Part shown: in pieces, positions 8,898 to 17,931 of the stretch
Position numbering within the stretch: position 1 is the stretch's first letter
How the letters are laid out: every line of letters begins with the position of its first letter
Assembly (NCBI GenBank): GCA_010672965.1
Contig: JAAHFN010000012.1
Coordinates: 7,340-62,884, forward strand
DNA from: Oscillatoria sp. SIO1A7
GTDB taxonomy: Bacteria; Cyanobacteriota; Cyanobacteriia; Cyanobacteriales; Laspinemataceae
Length of the DNA: 55,545 bases
Direction: 5' to 3'
Position numbers and translations under genes: made by a program
The notes under the pieces: model-generated
What the model was told of the DNA's origin: nothing
Database searches by the model: none
What the model saw: only the letters and a program-made list of their open reading frames with translations

Positions 8898-9904
8898 TTA
8901 CTCCCAAACTTTTTTAGCAATTCCAAAGTCTATGCCAGCAGCTCGCATGGCGTGCCAAAGATGACCTTGGAGGAAGAAAAAGGCCAAAAAGAAATGAACG
9001 TTGGCCAACCAAGCGCGAGCGCTGTAAACTCCTGGCTCTAACTGGGCGGTGTCTGTAAAATAAGGGGCAAACCCAAATTTTAGTTCCAGAGTCGGCCCGT
9101 AGAATTCTACTGGATAAGCCAAGGTGTTAAAAGCACAGAAATAAGCAGCGACGAACCCAGCCAAAGCAATGCCACCGAGAGAATCGCTTCGCCGTCAAAA
9201 ATTATGAGCCGCTGTGCCCAGTTAAATGGTTTCTTAACTATATGCCAGACGCCGCCGATGACCAACAGAAGACCTACATAAATATGACCGCCGACGAGAT
9301 CTTCTAAATTGTCAACGCTGACAAAATGACTTTGATAGCCATAAATCGTCAACGGGTTAAGGGTGGGGTCGGTTACGACGCGCACTTCCTCTAGCGCCGA
9401 GTCGTATAGTCCGCCAAAAAACATGGCTTTGGCCACTAGCAACAAAGCGCCCGCTCCTAGAAAAATTAGGTGATGCCCCAAAATAAAACCCAGTTTTTTA
9501 GGGTCGTCCCAGTCAAAGTGAAATTTGACAGCGCGGCCGGACTCTTCTTTGAGGCTTGAAGCCACTTTAGTTTGATGGAACAAGGCACCAAATCCCAATA
9601 CTGCTGAGGAGATTAGATGAATTACTCCCACTACATAATAGGGATAAGTATCGACGATTTCGCCGCCGGAACCAACTCCCCAGCCCAAAGTAGCCAAATG
9701 GGGCAGTAAAATTAGCCCTTGTTCTCCCATAGGCAGGTCGGGAGAATATTTAGAGATCTCAAATAGAGTATAGGCTCCCGCCCAAAAAACAATTAGAGCT
9801 GCCTGACCGACATGAGCGGCAATAAATGTACCGGATAAGTTGGCAAGGCGGGCATTGCCAGCCCACCATCCATATTTAACTTCAGGGTTGCCGTATGCTT
9901 GCAT
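8898..9904 (-). pseudogene. isiA: isiA (CP43' iron-stress chlorophyll protein), frameshifted
   Basis: IsiA binds chlorophyll a and forms rings around photosystem I under iron limitation. The start is ATG at 9904 with AAAGG upstream. Frame 1 runs from [13 protein letters not shown] through the fourth-to-fifth helix region ([21 protein letters not shown]), then goes out of frame and stops at 9107. The remaining C-terminus ([19 protein letters not shown] to the end at 8898) is intact in another frame. The junction is at 9174-9180. Paralogs read [13 protein letters not shown] there; here YSLG is missing, consistent with a 10-nt deletion between CTCTCG direct repeats. As written, translation gives 265 residues with a missing C-terminal helix. 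A sequencing error is possible but a 10-nt loss makes it less likely. Confidence 0.88.
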
Positions 9905-10416
9905 AATGAATACCTTTCTTGGTTTTCTCTTCTCCTGGCTCAGCCAAGAAAAAACTATTGAGACTTGCTCTCGTCTCTTTAGGTCGCGCAACGCGCAAGC
10001 GCAACCCTACAAATACTCTCTATTTGTAAATTATATATATTCCTAGAGCTGAAAATTTATGTGAGGTTTTTAAGGTCAAGCATCCCAGTTTAAAAACTCT
10101 CGTTTTACAGCCGAGATAGTTGCGGGTATGCTGTCGCCCCTAAGGTTTTTTTATTACAGTTTGAGAAAAAAATAATTTATGTATTTTCTATAAAAATGCT
10201 GCGGCTTAAGAAAAGAGAAATAGAGAAAATCTGGCTAACAACAGGTATATGCTATTTTCCGGGTTTCCTCTATTTCTTGCTACCATCCATCTAAAGAGAG
10301 AAAAACGATTTGTCAGGAATTAAGCTCTCGCAAGAAAGCACCTATATATCTACTATAACACCTTATTGCAAAAATATGTCAACTAATTCTTAAAAAAATT
10401 TGTAGTCTTTCTGAAG
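9905..10416. other. Spacer upstream of isiA; AT-rich, no gene seen
   Basis: It should hold the isiA promoter. I see AT-rich stretches (10025-10060, 10140-10200) but no convincing -35/-10 pair or Fur-box palindrome by eye. A degenerate member of the GGGGCGACAGCAT family lies at about 10081-10145. Confidence 0.5.
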
Positions 10417-10959
10417 TCAATAGGACTGTGGGTGGGGCTTCTGGGGCTTAGAAACCCGGTTTCTTGTTGTCTCCCCCAAACTTGAGGAAATGCGATCGAA
10501 ATAAAGACTTATTTCCTTAGCTGCTTGGGAGCCGACCAGTTGAACCGTTACTTCCTTCATGGTTTCGATCGCCTTCACCGTTGTCTCAATAGAAACCCCC
10601 AGACTATTATAGGTTTCTTTCAATCCATTTAATACCCGTTCGTCCAATATCGAAGGATGACCGGCCAGTATAGCGTAGCTGGCCAACCGCAAGAAGCAAT
10701 CTAAATCGCGCAGGCAAGCGGCATAGCGACGATTATTGTAGGTATTGTTGCCACCTGGGGCGATCGCGTCGCTGTAGGTTAGGGACTTGGCTGCAACTTG
10801 TTTGATAATAGCAGCAGAATTGCCACTAATAATTGTAGCAGTTTTAATCCGCAACTCGCCGCTAGCGAAATAGTCTTTAATTTTTTCCATCTCTGCGTCG
10901 TCCAAGTATTTGCCTTCTCGGTCTGCCGGTTTAATTACAGAAGCAATTGTGTCTTGCAT
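10417..10959 (-). CDS. Diverged allophycocyanin beta subunit (ApcB family)
   Basis: A 180-residue phycobiliprotein closest in pattern to ApcB: the motifs [21 protein letters not shown] and [17 protein letters not shown] are all there. The bilin Cys is at residue 82 (one residue later than usual, because of an extra residue in PGGNNTYNN) and an Asn at position 71 fits the methyl-Asn site. The last ~18 residues exceed the usual 161-residue length and are encoded by an AGAAACCGGGTTTCT palindromic repeat, so the original stop was probably overrun. No alpha partner (ApcA/ApcD) is adjacent. Being among IsiA-type genes recalls the ApcB3-IsiX pairing of low-light photoacclimation clusters, but assignment to ApcB2 or ApcB3 needs a tree. 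Confidence 0.85.
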   Translation of the reverse strand: MQDTIASVIKPADREGKYLDDAEMEKIKDYFASGELRIKTATIISGNSAAIIKQVAAKSLTYSDAIAPGGNNTYNNRRYAACLRDLDCFLRLASYAILAGHPSILDERVLNGLKETYNSLGVSIETTVKAIETMKEVTVQLVGSQAAKEISLYFDRISSSLGETTRNRVSKPQKPHPQSY

Positions 10960-11123
10960 AGTCTTGCTTATTTTTTAAAATAAATTTTGCTTGTTTGTCA
11001 GTCTTTATATCAATACCTTCGCCAAAATGCAAGAACACCTTATTTGTAGGGAGCGGCTCGGTAACGTTGTCGCAGCCAACTCGTGCGAGTAACCCAACAA
11101 ATACCCGACTGTTAACCAATGCC

Positions 11124-11368
11124 GGATCCCCCCAACCCCCCTTTTTAAGGGGGGCTATTCGTTCTTGAAAAATTATCTCCCTTGAGACCCACCCCTAACC
11201 CCTCCCAGGAAACCTACCTCCGAATCCCCTCCTGGGAGGGGTAGGGGTGGGTTGAAAATCGAAGGAAGCGCATTAATTTATATAGAACGAATAATCTCTG
11301 CCTTAAAAAGGGGGGCTATTGACGCTTTTGACTATTGCCCCCCAATTCATCGGGGGGTTGGGGGGATC
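11124..11368. repeat. Nested interspersed repeats: GGATCCCCCC element containing an ACCCACCCCTAACCCC palindrome
   Basis: The outer arms are GGATCCCCCCAACCC and GGGTTGGGGGGATC. The inner arms are ACCCACCCCTAACCCCTCCC and its near-complement GGGAGGGGTAGGGGTGGGTT at 11236-11255. Both types also occur inside genes (tamB; the 1303-residue kinase). Confidence 0.7.
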
Positions 11369-11423
11369 GTGCCGGGGGTAAAATTGGCGAAAGTATATAT
11401 GAAATTACCCTAAAAAATCTTAC

Positions 11424-11502
11424 CGTAGGACGGGCGTCCCGCCTGTCCGGTAGTGTCCGGGGGGCGTAGGACAGGCGAGACGCCCGTCCTACGGGAGGTT
11501 TA
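11424..11502. repeat. Paired GGACGGGCGTCCCGCCTGTCC palindromes
   Basis: Two adjacent copies of the spacer palindrome seen at 8157 and 15952, in opposite orientation. Confidence 0.65.
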
Positions 11503-11588
11503 ATTTTTCAGCCAGAGATGGATTAGTAAGGGTAATGGAAAATCAAAAATTTCCCATTACCGCCCTTGCTAAACTAGCTGGAGGAAAA

Positions 11589-13034
11589 TTAGTTAATCAA
11601 GCCTCGGAAGACGGCATCTACAGTTTCAATATTTTCCATCAGGAAATACGCGACCATTGCGCCGCCGACACCACCAACCAGAAAGCCGCCCCTGAAGAGG
11701 CTCCAATCTTCGGCTGATTTCTGCCAGTAGAAGGTATTGCGCTTTTCGGAATCGCTGTCGTAGAAGTTAAGGGCGATCGCGATTAAACCGACGGCTACAA
11801 CTGTCAGGATGAATCCGGCCTGATTTGCCACTTGCGAATCCTCAATAGGACTAAGAATAATGTGCGGACCGAGCAGAAAATACCCGTGAGCCATGCCAAC
11901 TTCTAAGCCTCGCATAACCGGCGATAAACTTTGGCGATAGATGGGAAGATTGCGCAAAAACAAAAGAGTTACATCTGAGTTTTTGACAGTCTTCAGGCTT
12001 CCATCTTGGACTTCGCTGGCAACCGGCGCTACATATTCGCCGAGTTTCATGTCAAAGGCAGCAGCTCGCGATCGCGCCCGCAGAGCGTGCCAAATATGAC
12101 CGAACAGGAACAGAATTGCCAAGACAAAGTGAGTTACGGCCAACCAAGTCCTGACAGTAGCTGTTTCTGGGGTGGCAAGAGATACGCCTAATGGTCCATA
12201 GAAAACAACGGGATAAGCAGTATCGTTTGTGCTGACAAAGTAAGCTGCGAGAAATCCCATGTAAGCCAGGGCACCCAGACTGTAAGAAAGATAAGCTTCC
12301 CCAGACCAAATTAGCGATCGCTGCGCCCAGTTGTAGGGTTTAGTTGCAATATGCCAGATTCCGCCGCCAATTAACAACAAACCTACATAAATATGACCGC
12401 CGACAATATCTTCCAAGTTGTCAACTGCTGCCATACCTTCCGGGTGTTGCAGGCCAATAAAATAGCCAAATATCTGTAGGGGGTCTAAGTTTGGATCGGA
12501 GACAACCCGCACCGATGCTACTGCTGGGTCGTATAGACCGCCCACAAACATTGCTTTCGCTACCAGAAGCCAAGCGCCCAAGCCCAACAAAAGCAGATGA
12601 ATTCCAATAATGGTCGTCATCTTGTCTCGGTCTTTCCAGTCGTAGCCAAAGAAGCCAGCAAAACTCTTGTTTTCAGGCAATACTTCTGGACCGATTAAAG
12701 CATGATAGATACCGCCAGCACCTAATACTGCAGAGCTAATTAGATGGAGCGCGCCAACAACCAAATAGGGCTCTGTATTGACGACTTGGCCGCCGTCTCC
12801 GATGCCAATACCCAGACTGGCGAGGTGAGGCAGCAGGATTAATCCCTGCTCGTACATTGGTTGCGCTGGATCAAGGCGGGATAACTCAAATAAGGTGAAA
12901 GCTCCCGCCCAGAAAACTATCAGCGCTGCTTGAGCTACATGAGCGCCCAATAGTCTTCCCGAAAGATTGGTTAAGCGGGCATTTCCCGCCCACCAGCCAT
13001 ATTTTGGTTCGGCTAAAGTCGCAGTTGCTACCAT
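11589..13034 (-). CDS. IsiA-family chlorophyll-binding protein fused to a PsaL-like domain
   Basis: 481 residues. Residues 1 to about 330 are a six-helix CP43'-type antenna ([50 protein letters not shown]). Residues 347-481 match photosystem I subunit [33 protein letters not shown], then helices ending [16 protein letters not shown]43'-PsaL chimeras are known from some cyanobacterial isi clusters; the PsaL part presumably seats the antenna in a monomeric photosystem I position (inference). ATG at 13034 is chosen over an upstream in-frame start because AGGAGG lies 9 bases before it, inside the end of the preceding gene. The gap to that gene's stop is 2 bp. Confidence 0.93.
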   Translation of the reverse strand: MVATATLAEPKYGWWAGNARLTNLSGRLLGAHVAQAALIVFWAGAFTLFELSRLDPAQPMYEQGLILLPHLASLGIGIGDGGQVVNTEPYLVVGALHLISSAVLGAGGIYHALIGPEVLPENKSFAGFFGYDWKDRDKMTTIIGIHLLLLGLGAWLLVAKAMFVGGLYDPAVASVRVVSDPNLDPLQIFGYFIGLQHPEGMAAVDNLEDIVGGHIYVGLLLIGGGIWHIATKPYNWAQRSLIWSGEAYLSYSLGALAYMGFLAAYFVSTNDTAYPVVFYGPLGVSLATPETATVRTWLAVTHFVLAILFLFGHIWHALRARSRAAAFDMKLGEYVAPVASEVQDGSLKTVKNSDVTLLFLRNLPIYRQSLSPVMRGLEVGMAHGYFLLGPHIILSPIEDSQVANQAGFILTVVAVGLIAIALNFYDSDSEKRNTFYWQKSAEDWSLFRGGFLVGGVGGAMVAYFLMENIETVDAVFRGLIN

Positions 13035-13036
13035 TA

Positions 13037-14014
13037 TTAGAGTCCTCCTAATTCTTGGACGCGAACGCGAAAGGCATGCCAGATATGACCCAAGAAGAAT
13101 ATCGTTGCCAAGATAAAGTGACTGCTGGCCAACCAAGCTCTTGCGGTAACAACTCCTCCTATTTCTGTTACCCCAATCGGCCCGTAGAAGACTTCTGGAT
13201 ATACCAGGTCATTAACTGTAATAAAGTAGGCAGCCAAGAATCCCATATATGCCAAGGCACCAAGACTGTAGCAGAGATAGGCTTCGCCAGACCATAAGAG
13301 AGCGCGCCGCGCCCAGGGAAGTGGCTTGCTGACGATATGCCATAAGCCACCAAGAACACAAATAAAGCCTATCCAAATATGCCCGCCGACGACATCTTCT
13401 AGGTTGCTAACAGCAGCCATGCCTTGGTTACCCTGAAGGCCGAAAAGATAGCCAAATATACGAGCGGGATTTATGGTCGGGGCGGTAATTACCCGCACCG
13501 ATTCTGCTGTTGGGTCGTACAGGCCGCCCCAAAACATGGCTTTTGTTACTAGAAGCCATGCGCCTAATCCTAATAGAATCAGATGAATGCCGATGATGGT
13601 GGTCATCTTGCCTTCGTCTTTCCAGTCGTAGCCAAAGAAACCAAAAAAGGTATCGTTTATTGGCAGTTTTTCTGGAGCTAAAAAGACGTGGTAGAGGCCG
13701 CCAGCACCGAGGACGGCAGAACTGACTAGATGCAAAACGCCGATCGCAAAGTAGGGATAGGTATCGACAATTTGTCCGCCGTCGCCAACGCCAACTCCCA
13801 AGGTTGCTAAGTGCGGTAGGATTATTAAGCCTTGCTCGTACATTGGTTGCGCTGCGTTGTATTGAGAAAGTTCAAACAGGGTCATTGCCCCCGCCCAGAG
13901 AACTATGAGACCGGCATGGGCGACATGGGCACCCAGAAGTTTGCCCGATGCATTGATGAAGCGAGCATTGCCAGCCAACCAACTATATTGTTGTTGTGCT
14001 GTGGTGACAGTCAT
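13037..14014 (-). CDS. IsiA/Pcb-family chlorophyll-binding antenna protein
   Basis: A 325-residue six-helix antenna protein lacking the large lumenal loop of true CP43. Motifs: [39 protein letters not shown] and [10 protein letters not shown]. Conserved His residues on the helices are the probable chlorophyll ligands. GGGGAGGT precedes the ATG, which overlaps the TAA of the upstream antenna gene (TAATG), indicating translational coupling. It is most similar by eye to the antenna half of the PsaL fusion that follows (shared FFGYDWKD and SVRVI/VSDP segments). It could be annotated as IsiA, PcbC or IsiX; only a phylogeny would decide. Confidence 0.92.
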   Translation of the reverse strand: MTVTTAQQQYSWLAGNARFINASGKLLGAHVAHAGLIVLWAGAMTLFELSQYNAAQPMYEQGLIILPHLATLGVGVGDGGQIVDTYPYFAIGVLHLVSSAVLGAGGLYHVFLAPEKLPINDTFFGFFGYDWKDEGKMTTIIGIHLILLGLGAWLLVTKAMFWGGLYDPTAESVRVITAPTINPARIFGYLFGLQGNQGMAAVSNLEDVVGGHIWIGFICVLGGLWHIVSKPLPWARRALLWSGEAYLCYSLGALAYMGFLAAYFITVNDLVYPEVFYGPIGVTEIGGVVTARAWLASSHFILATIFFLGHIWHAFRVRVQELGGL

Positions 14015-15042
14015 TAGGCTACCTCCCCGCGAGTGCTTTTGACGACTTTGCCTTGGCGAAAATCAAATCCTGCTGCCCGCATGGCATGGAAGATATGACC
14101 TTGCAAGAAGAAGAAACCGAGCCAGAAGTGAGCGTTTGCCAGCCAGGTGCGAGAGGTAATTTCGCTCCCTTCAAAATAAGGGAAGCGATCGATACCTACG
14201 CTTAAGGTTGCTCCGTAGAATTCTTCTGGATAAGCTAAGGTGTTGACCGAGACAAATAAGGCGGCAATAAAAGCCATTAATGCTAAGGCACCAATGCTGT
14301 AGGACAGATAGGCTTCTCCCGACCAAACAAAGATCCGCTTCGCCCAAGGAAAAGGTTCGGATTTAATGTGCCATAAGCCACCGACAATGCAGAGAAGGCC
14401 GACGTAAATGTGACCGCCGACAAGATCTTCGAGATTATCGACGCCTGCAAGCCAATATTTACTGCTCGCACCAAATAAGTAGTCGAGAGTGACGCCCGGG
14501 CTTAAAGTCGGCTCGGAGACTATCCGTACCTGACCGACCGTGCTATCATAAAGTCCACCAAAATACATTGCTTTGGCCACCAGCAGAAAAGCACCCACAC
14601 CTAGGAGTACCAGGTGTATGCCCAAGATGGTGGTCATTTTATTGGCATCATTCCAGCGATAGCCAAAAAAGGAAAAGTCTTTTTCCAGAGTTTCTGGCCC
14701 GCGCAGAGCGTGGAAGACGCCGCCAGCCCCAAGAAAGGCGGAGCTAATTAGATGCAAAGCGCCAATTACAAAATAAGGATAGGTATCGACGACTTGACCG
14801 CCATCGCCAATCCCCCAGCCGAGGGTGGCTAGGTGCGGTAGGACGATTAGGCCCTGCTCGTACATGGGCTGGGATAAGTTAAATCGATCTATTTCAAATA
14901 GAGTTATCAGGCCAGCCCACAAAACTATTAGGCCGGCGTGAGCTACATGGGCTCCCAGCAGCCGCCCGGAGAGATTGGTTAACCGGGCATTCCCGGCCCA
15001 CCAAGGGGCGGTTTCTGGTGGCCCCGCTGCCATGCTTGTCAT
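14014..15042 (-). CDS. IsiA/Pcb-family chlorophyll-binding antenna protein, first gene of the CBP operon
   Basis: 342 residues from ATG at 15042, chosen because GGAGGTGA lies 8 bases upstream. An in-frame ATG 6 codons earlier (15060) would lack a good site. Six-helix antenna: [39 protein letters not shown] and [14 protein letters not shown]. Its C-terminal segment ([19 protein letters not shown]) resembles IsiA ([19 protein letters not shown]) more than it resembles its two downstream partners, so it may be the functional substitute for the broken isiA (inference). Its stop overlaps the next start. Confidence 0.92.
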   Translation of the reverse strand: MTSMAAGPPETAPWWAGNARLTNLSGRLLGAHVAHAGLIVLWAGLITLFEIDRFNLSQPMYEQGLIVLPHLATLGWGIGDGGQVVDTYPYFVIGALHLISSAFLGAGGVFHALRGPETLEKDFSFFGYRWNDANKMTTILGIHLVLLGVGAFLLVAKAMYFGGLYDSTVGQVRIVSEPTLSPGVTLDYLFGASSKYWLAGVDNLEDLVGGHIYVGLLCIVGGLWHIKSEPFPWAKRIFVWSGEAYLSYSIGALALMAFIAALFVSVNTLAYPEEFYGATLSVGIDRFPYFEGSEITSRTWLANAHFWLGFFFLQGHIFHAMRAAGFDFRQGKVVKSTRGEVA

Positions 15043-15076
15043 GGTTTCAGTCACCTCCATCTAACAACGTATTGCT

Positions 15077-15101
15077 CTTATTGAGTTTTTATCTCAATAA
15101 G
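15077..15101. promoter_or_regulatory. 25-bp dyad upstream of the CBP operon
   Basis: CTTATTGAG, a 7-base loop, then CTCAATAAG: 9-bp perfect arms. It lies 35 bases before the chosen start and would be in the 5' leader if transcription starts near the candidate -10 at 15129-15134. It could be an operator or an mRNA hairpin. Confidence 0.5.
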
Positions 15102-15128
15102 CTAATCGCTATCTTAGTGAATAAGTCG

Positions 15129-15134
15129 AGTATA
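15129..15134 (-). promoter_or_regulatory. Candidate -10 box of the CBP operon
   Basis: TATACT on the minus strand, about 90 bases upstream of the start codon. No good -35 is seen; instead a small TGCAA-N5-TTGCA dyad lies directly upstream, which could bind an activator. Confidence 0.3.
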
Positions 15135-15635
15135 TTGCAATAATTTTGCATTAAGTTTTTTGTTAACTTTTGTGAAGCGTTTGTAACATAGGGTTTAAAG
15201 CGCCGTATGACAAGGCTTTTGAGCCATAAAAAAGGCTGTAGCCGCGAGACTACAGCTAAAAATATTTCTCTATATAGATGGAAATTATTTTAAATAAGGT
15301 ATGGATATGGGCATGGGGTGTGGGGTGTGGGGCCGCCAAGCCCCTACGCCCCGGAGGGCGGGCTACGCCTACGGGGCGGCTACGCCTACGGTGTGGGGTG
15401 TGGAATTTTGGGCATTGGGCCGACAAGGATTGGCAAGCCCTTTCAAAGGGGCCTTAAATACAACTACCGCTAGGGTGTTGATTTTGAGGCTTGTCATCCC
15501 GATGAGCCAGTATATATGCTCGCAAATCGCTTTTGCTCATGGCGTCAAAATCTGGTTTCACATAAACCTCCATGAATCGTTCAATACCCTCGCCATTTTC
15601 CCGGGCATTGATAGGGTGTAGGGGCGTAGGGGGCG

Positions 15636-15708
15636 TAGGGGCGACAGCATTCCCGAGACAACCTTTGCTCATAGAAACAATCTATTGTATTGGAATGCTT
15701 CGCCCTGG
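15636..15708. repeat. GGGGCGACAGCAT...ATGCTTCGCCC palindromic element (core form)
   Basis: The arms GGGGCGACAGCATTCC and GGAATGCTTCGCCC flank about 40 variable bases. Other core copies lie at 26961-27034 and 52595-52666. Confidence 0.72.
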
Positions 15709-15747
15709 GTTGCATAGCCGTCTGGGGCGAAGCATCCCAAGATATTG

Positions 15748-15884
15748 CAATTCTCAAATTGATGTGAGATAGTCTGGGGCGAAGCATCCCAATACGGGGT
15801 TGCCGTTTTGAGCGCCGATATTGTCGAAGGGATGCTCTCGCCCCTACGGGATGTAAATTACACTTATTTGAGAAACGCTATAGT
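15748..15884. mobile_element. Full-length TATAGCGTTTCTCAAAT element, reverse orientation
   Basis: The outer ends CTCAAATTGATG and CTTATTTGAGAAACGCTATA enclose the GGGGCGA/TCGCCCC core. It matches the layout at 34618-34771 and at 55421 to the window end. Confidence 0.65.
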
Positions 15885-15951
15885 AACCTTACCTTATAGC
15901 AACGGGGATTTCTCTCTTGTTGCTGTCGCCCCTACATCCTTTGACAATTTG

Positions 15952-15975
15952 GGACAGGCGGGACGCCCGTCCTAC
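15952..15975. repeat. GGACAGGCGGGACGCCCGTCC palindrome
   Basis: Third location of the spacer palindrome also present at 8157-8194 and 11424-11502. Confidence 0.65.
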
Positions 15976-16161
15976 GGTAAGTTTAAATTTTTTCTGTGGG
16001 TAATTAACCGGATTTTATATCGCAAATTTTTTTGAAAAAAAACCGGGTTTCTGATTCCAATTTCATTGTGCTAAGCGATCGCTTTTGCCTGTCCATAATA
16101 AGAATCGCCTCAAAAATTCCACCCTACACCCCACACCCCACACCCTACACCCCGATCGTAA

Positions 16162-17310
16162 TTATTCGCCTATCGCCGGTAAAATAACTTGAACGGTGGT
16201 TCCTTGGCCGGGAGTGCTGTCGATGGTTAATTCGCCGCCATGCAGTTCGGCGATGCGTTTGGCGATCGCCAGTCCCAATCCCGAGCTTTGCCGGTCGTAT
16301 AGTTTCTGAGAAAACTGCATATAATCTGCGATCGCATTGACTTGTTTGGCGGTCATTCCCGAGCCTCGGTCGATCGCCTGCAAGACAAAGACAAAGGAAA
16401 GCGAGCAAAAGTTCTGCCGCCTGTTTTCCGGGACGGCTTCGGGAACTGGAGCGATTTTGCCTACAATTCTGACGGGGCTGCCCGGTTGGGAAAATTGAAA
16501 CGCATTATCTGCCAGTTCTTCCACCAGTTTTTTCAAGCGATTCTTGGAGATTTTTACCATTGCCGGACTCAGAGATAGCTCTAAATCCCCTTGTCGCTCT
16601 TGCTCCCGAGCTTTTTGGGTAGCAACTTCTGCAATAAGGGCGTCCACCTCTCGGGTTTGATTGTGGCGCAACGATGCGATCGCCTTTTCATCCCCCACAA
16701 TATTTTCTAGCTCTGCATAGAGCAACAGATTCTCTGTCAGCCGAGATAGCTTCTTGGCCGCCCTCTCTATATACTTGGCAATTTCCTGAATTTCCTCCCC
16801 ATCCATATCAATGGCTTCTTCGCCGAGCAGGTAAGAAAATCCGATAATCCGAGTCAAAGGCTCTTTCAGTTTTTCCGGTAACAATCCAGCCAGAGAGAGA
16901 CGCAGATTGTCTAGTTTTTCCCGCAATCGTCGGTCTGCAGCGAGCTTTTGCTTAAATCGGGCTTTAATAGCCTCCAATAGTTCTAGCCTATTAAAGGGCT
17001 TAAGCAGATAGTCATCGGCTCCCAGGTTCATAGCTTCGCGGATATCTGTTTTTTCGCCCCTTGCCGTCAAAAAAATAAAAGGAATCGTGGCTGTTTCTGG
17101 GTTTTTTCGTAACCGCTGTAACACCCCGTAGCCGTCGAGCTTAGGCATCATCACGTCGCACAGAATCAAGTCCGGCCTTTTAGCCTCAGCCAGTTCTAGG
17201 CCAGCGAGTCCGTTTTCTGCCTCCAGGACTTCATAATCCTCAGCAGCCAGCAGATCCACAATATTTTCCCGTACAAATTTTTCGTCTTCTATCACTAAAA
17301 TTGTCATCAT
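16162..17310 (-). CDS. Receiver-histidine-kinase-like protein without the phospho-acceptor His
   Basis: 382 residues. The receiver domain (about 3-120) has Asp52 in LILCDVMMP, TAR and the Lys of LLKPF. A dimerisation helix region follows, where the expected H-box reads LPEKLKEPLTRI (residues 144-155): no His. The catalytic ATPase domain is intact, with the N-box EELADNAFQFS, G1 DRGSGM and G2 SSGLGLAIAKR. So ATP binding looks possible but classical autophosphorylation does not. ATG at 17310 has AAGGA 7 bases upstream; a GTG 11 codons earlier is weaker. It is unlinked to the next kinase (621-bp repeat spacer). Confidence 0.88.
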   Translation of the reverse strand: MMTILVIEDEKFVRENIVDLLAAEDYEVLEAENGLAGLELAEAKRPDLILCDVMMPKLDGYGVLQRLRKNPETATIPFIFLTARGEKTDIREAMNLGADDYLLKPFNRLELLEAIKARFKQKLAADRRLREKLDNLRLSLAGLLPEKLKEPLTRIIGFSYLLGEEAIDMDGEEIQEIAKYIERAAKKLSRLTENLLLYAELENIVGDEKAIASLRHNQTREVDALIAEVATQKAREQERQGDLELSLSPAMVKISKNRLKKLVEELADNAFQFSQPGSPVRIVGKIAPVPEAVPENRRQNFCSLSFVFVLQAIDRGSGMTAKQVNAIADYMQFSQKLYDRQSSGLGLAIAKRIAELHGGELTIDSTPGQGTTVQVILPAIGE

Positions 17311-17931
17311 ATGTTTGTCCTTGGTCTTTCGGACAGTTTGCACCCCTTTCCTTTTGCAGAGGGATTAGGGAAGGTACTAGAAAGAATTAGGCATTAGCCA
17401 TTGGGGCATTGGGCATTGGGCATTGGGCATTGGGCATTGGGCATTGGCATAGGAAAAAATTACAACACTATTCAAAACTACCTTGACAGGTTACTAAGAT
17501 CGCCGATTCTATATATTTTAACTCGATTGCCCTCATAGCAGGCGATCGCCAGTCCAAATTGCCCGAGAAAATAGCAGCAGGTTAAGCACTACGCATCTTT
17601 GGGAGCGGATAATTCAAAGCTGGCCAACGGCAATAGTCGTGCAGAAGAGCTAAGCCTGCGCGTAAGCTGACTGCTGACTGCCGATCGCCGATCGCGATAC
17701 AGCCAGCGGTCTGGTTGGCTGACCGATCGCTACTCTCGAAGGCTCTTAGCTAAAAAGCCGCCGACCGTTAAGCATCGATCGCTTTCTTATTCTCAGTTAA
17801 TATAGCACTACGCATATTTGGTTAGGGCAGTCTTATTGTTTGCCAAGGCTATTAACGGCAATGCTTGTGCTAAAAGCTGACTGCTGTTGGGCGAAGCCGG
17901 CTGCCCGCCCTTGTAAGCTGACTGCTGAAAG
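17311..17931. other. Repeat spacer between two kinase genes
   Basis: GGGCATT heptamers at 17404-17448, then GCTGACT/GCCGATCGC-type repeats and an ATATAGCACTACGCA motif (17801-17815). The last also occurs at 46135 and 52852. No gene seen. Confidence 0.65.

Larger units (their letters stand above)
10960..11588. other. Repeat-filled spacer between the ApcB-like gene and the CBP-PsaL gene
   Basis: No gene. It contains a GGATCCCCCC-type element with another repeat inside it (11124-11368) and two GGACAGGCG-type palindromes (11424-11502). The ~100 bases before the ApcB-like start are AT-rich and may hold its promoter. Confidence 0.65.
15061..16161. other. Long spacer: CBP operon promoter region, then repeats
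   Basis: 15061-15200 is AT-rich and probably regulatory. 15234-15256 is a GCTGTAG/CTACAGC hairpin. 15300-15420 holds GTGTGGG and GGCTACGCC repeats. 15636-15884 holds members of the GGGGCGACAGCAT family, 15952-15975 a GGACAGGCG palindrome, and 16110-16155 CACCCTACACC heptamers. Short open frames here look like repeat artefacts. Confidence 0.6.

Noticed and set aside
9905-10060. Fur box upstream of isiA
   Set aside because: Expected from biology, but no GATAATGATAATC-like dyad could be recognised by eye; the AT-rich stretch alone is not enough.
15301-15621. A 106-residue frame downstream of the CBP promoter region
   Set aside because: It translates GTGTGGG heptamers and GGCTACGCC repeats, with no ribosome site or domain.
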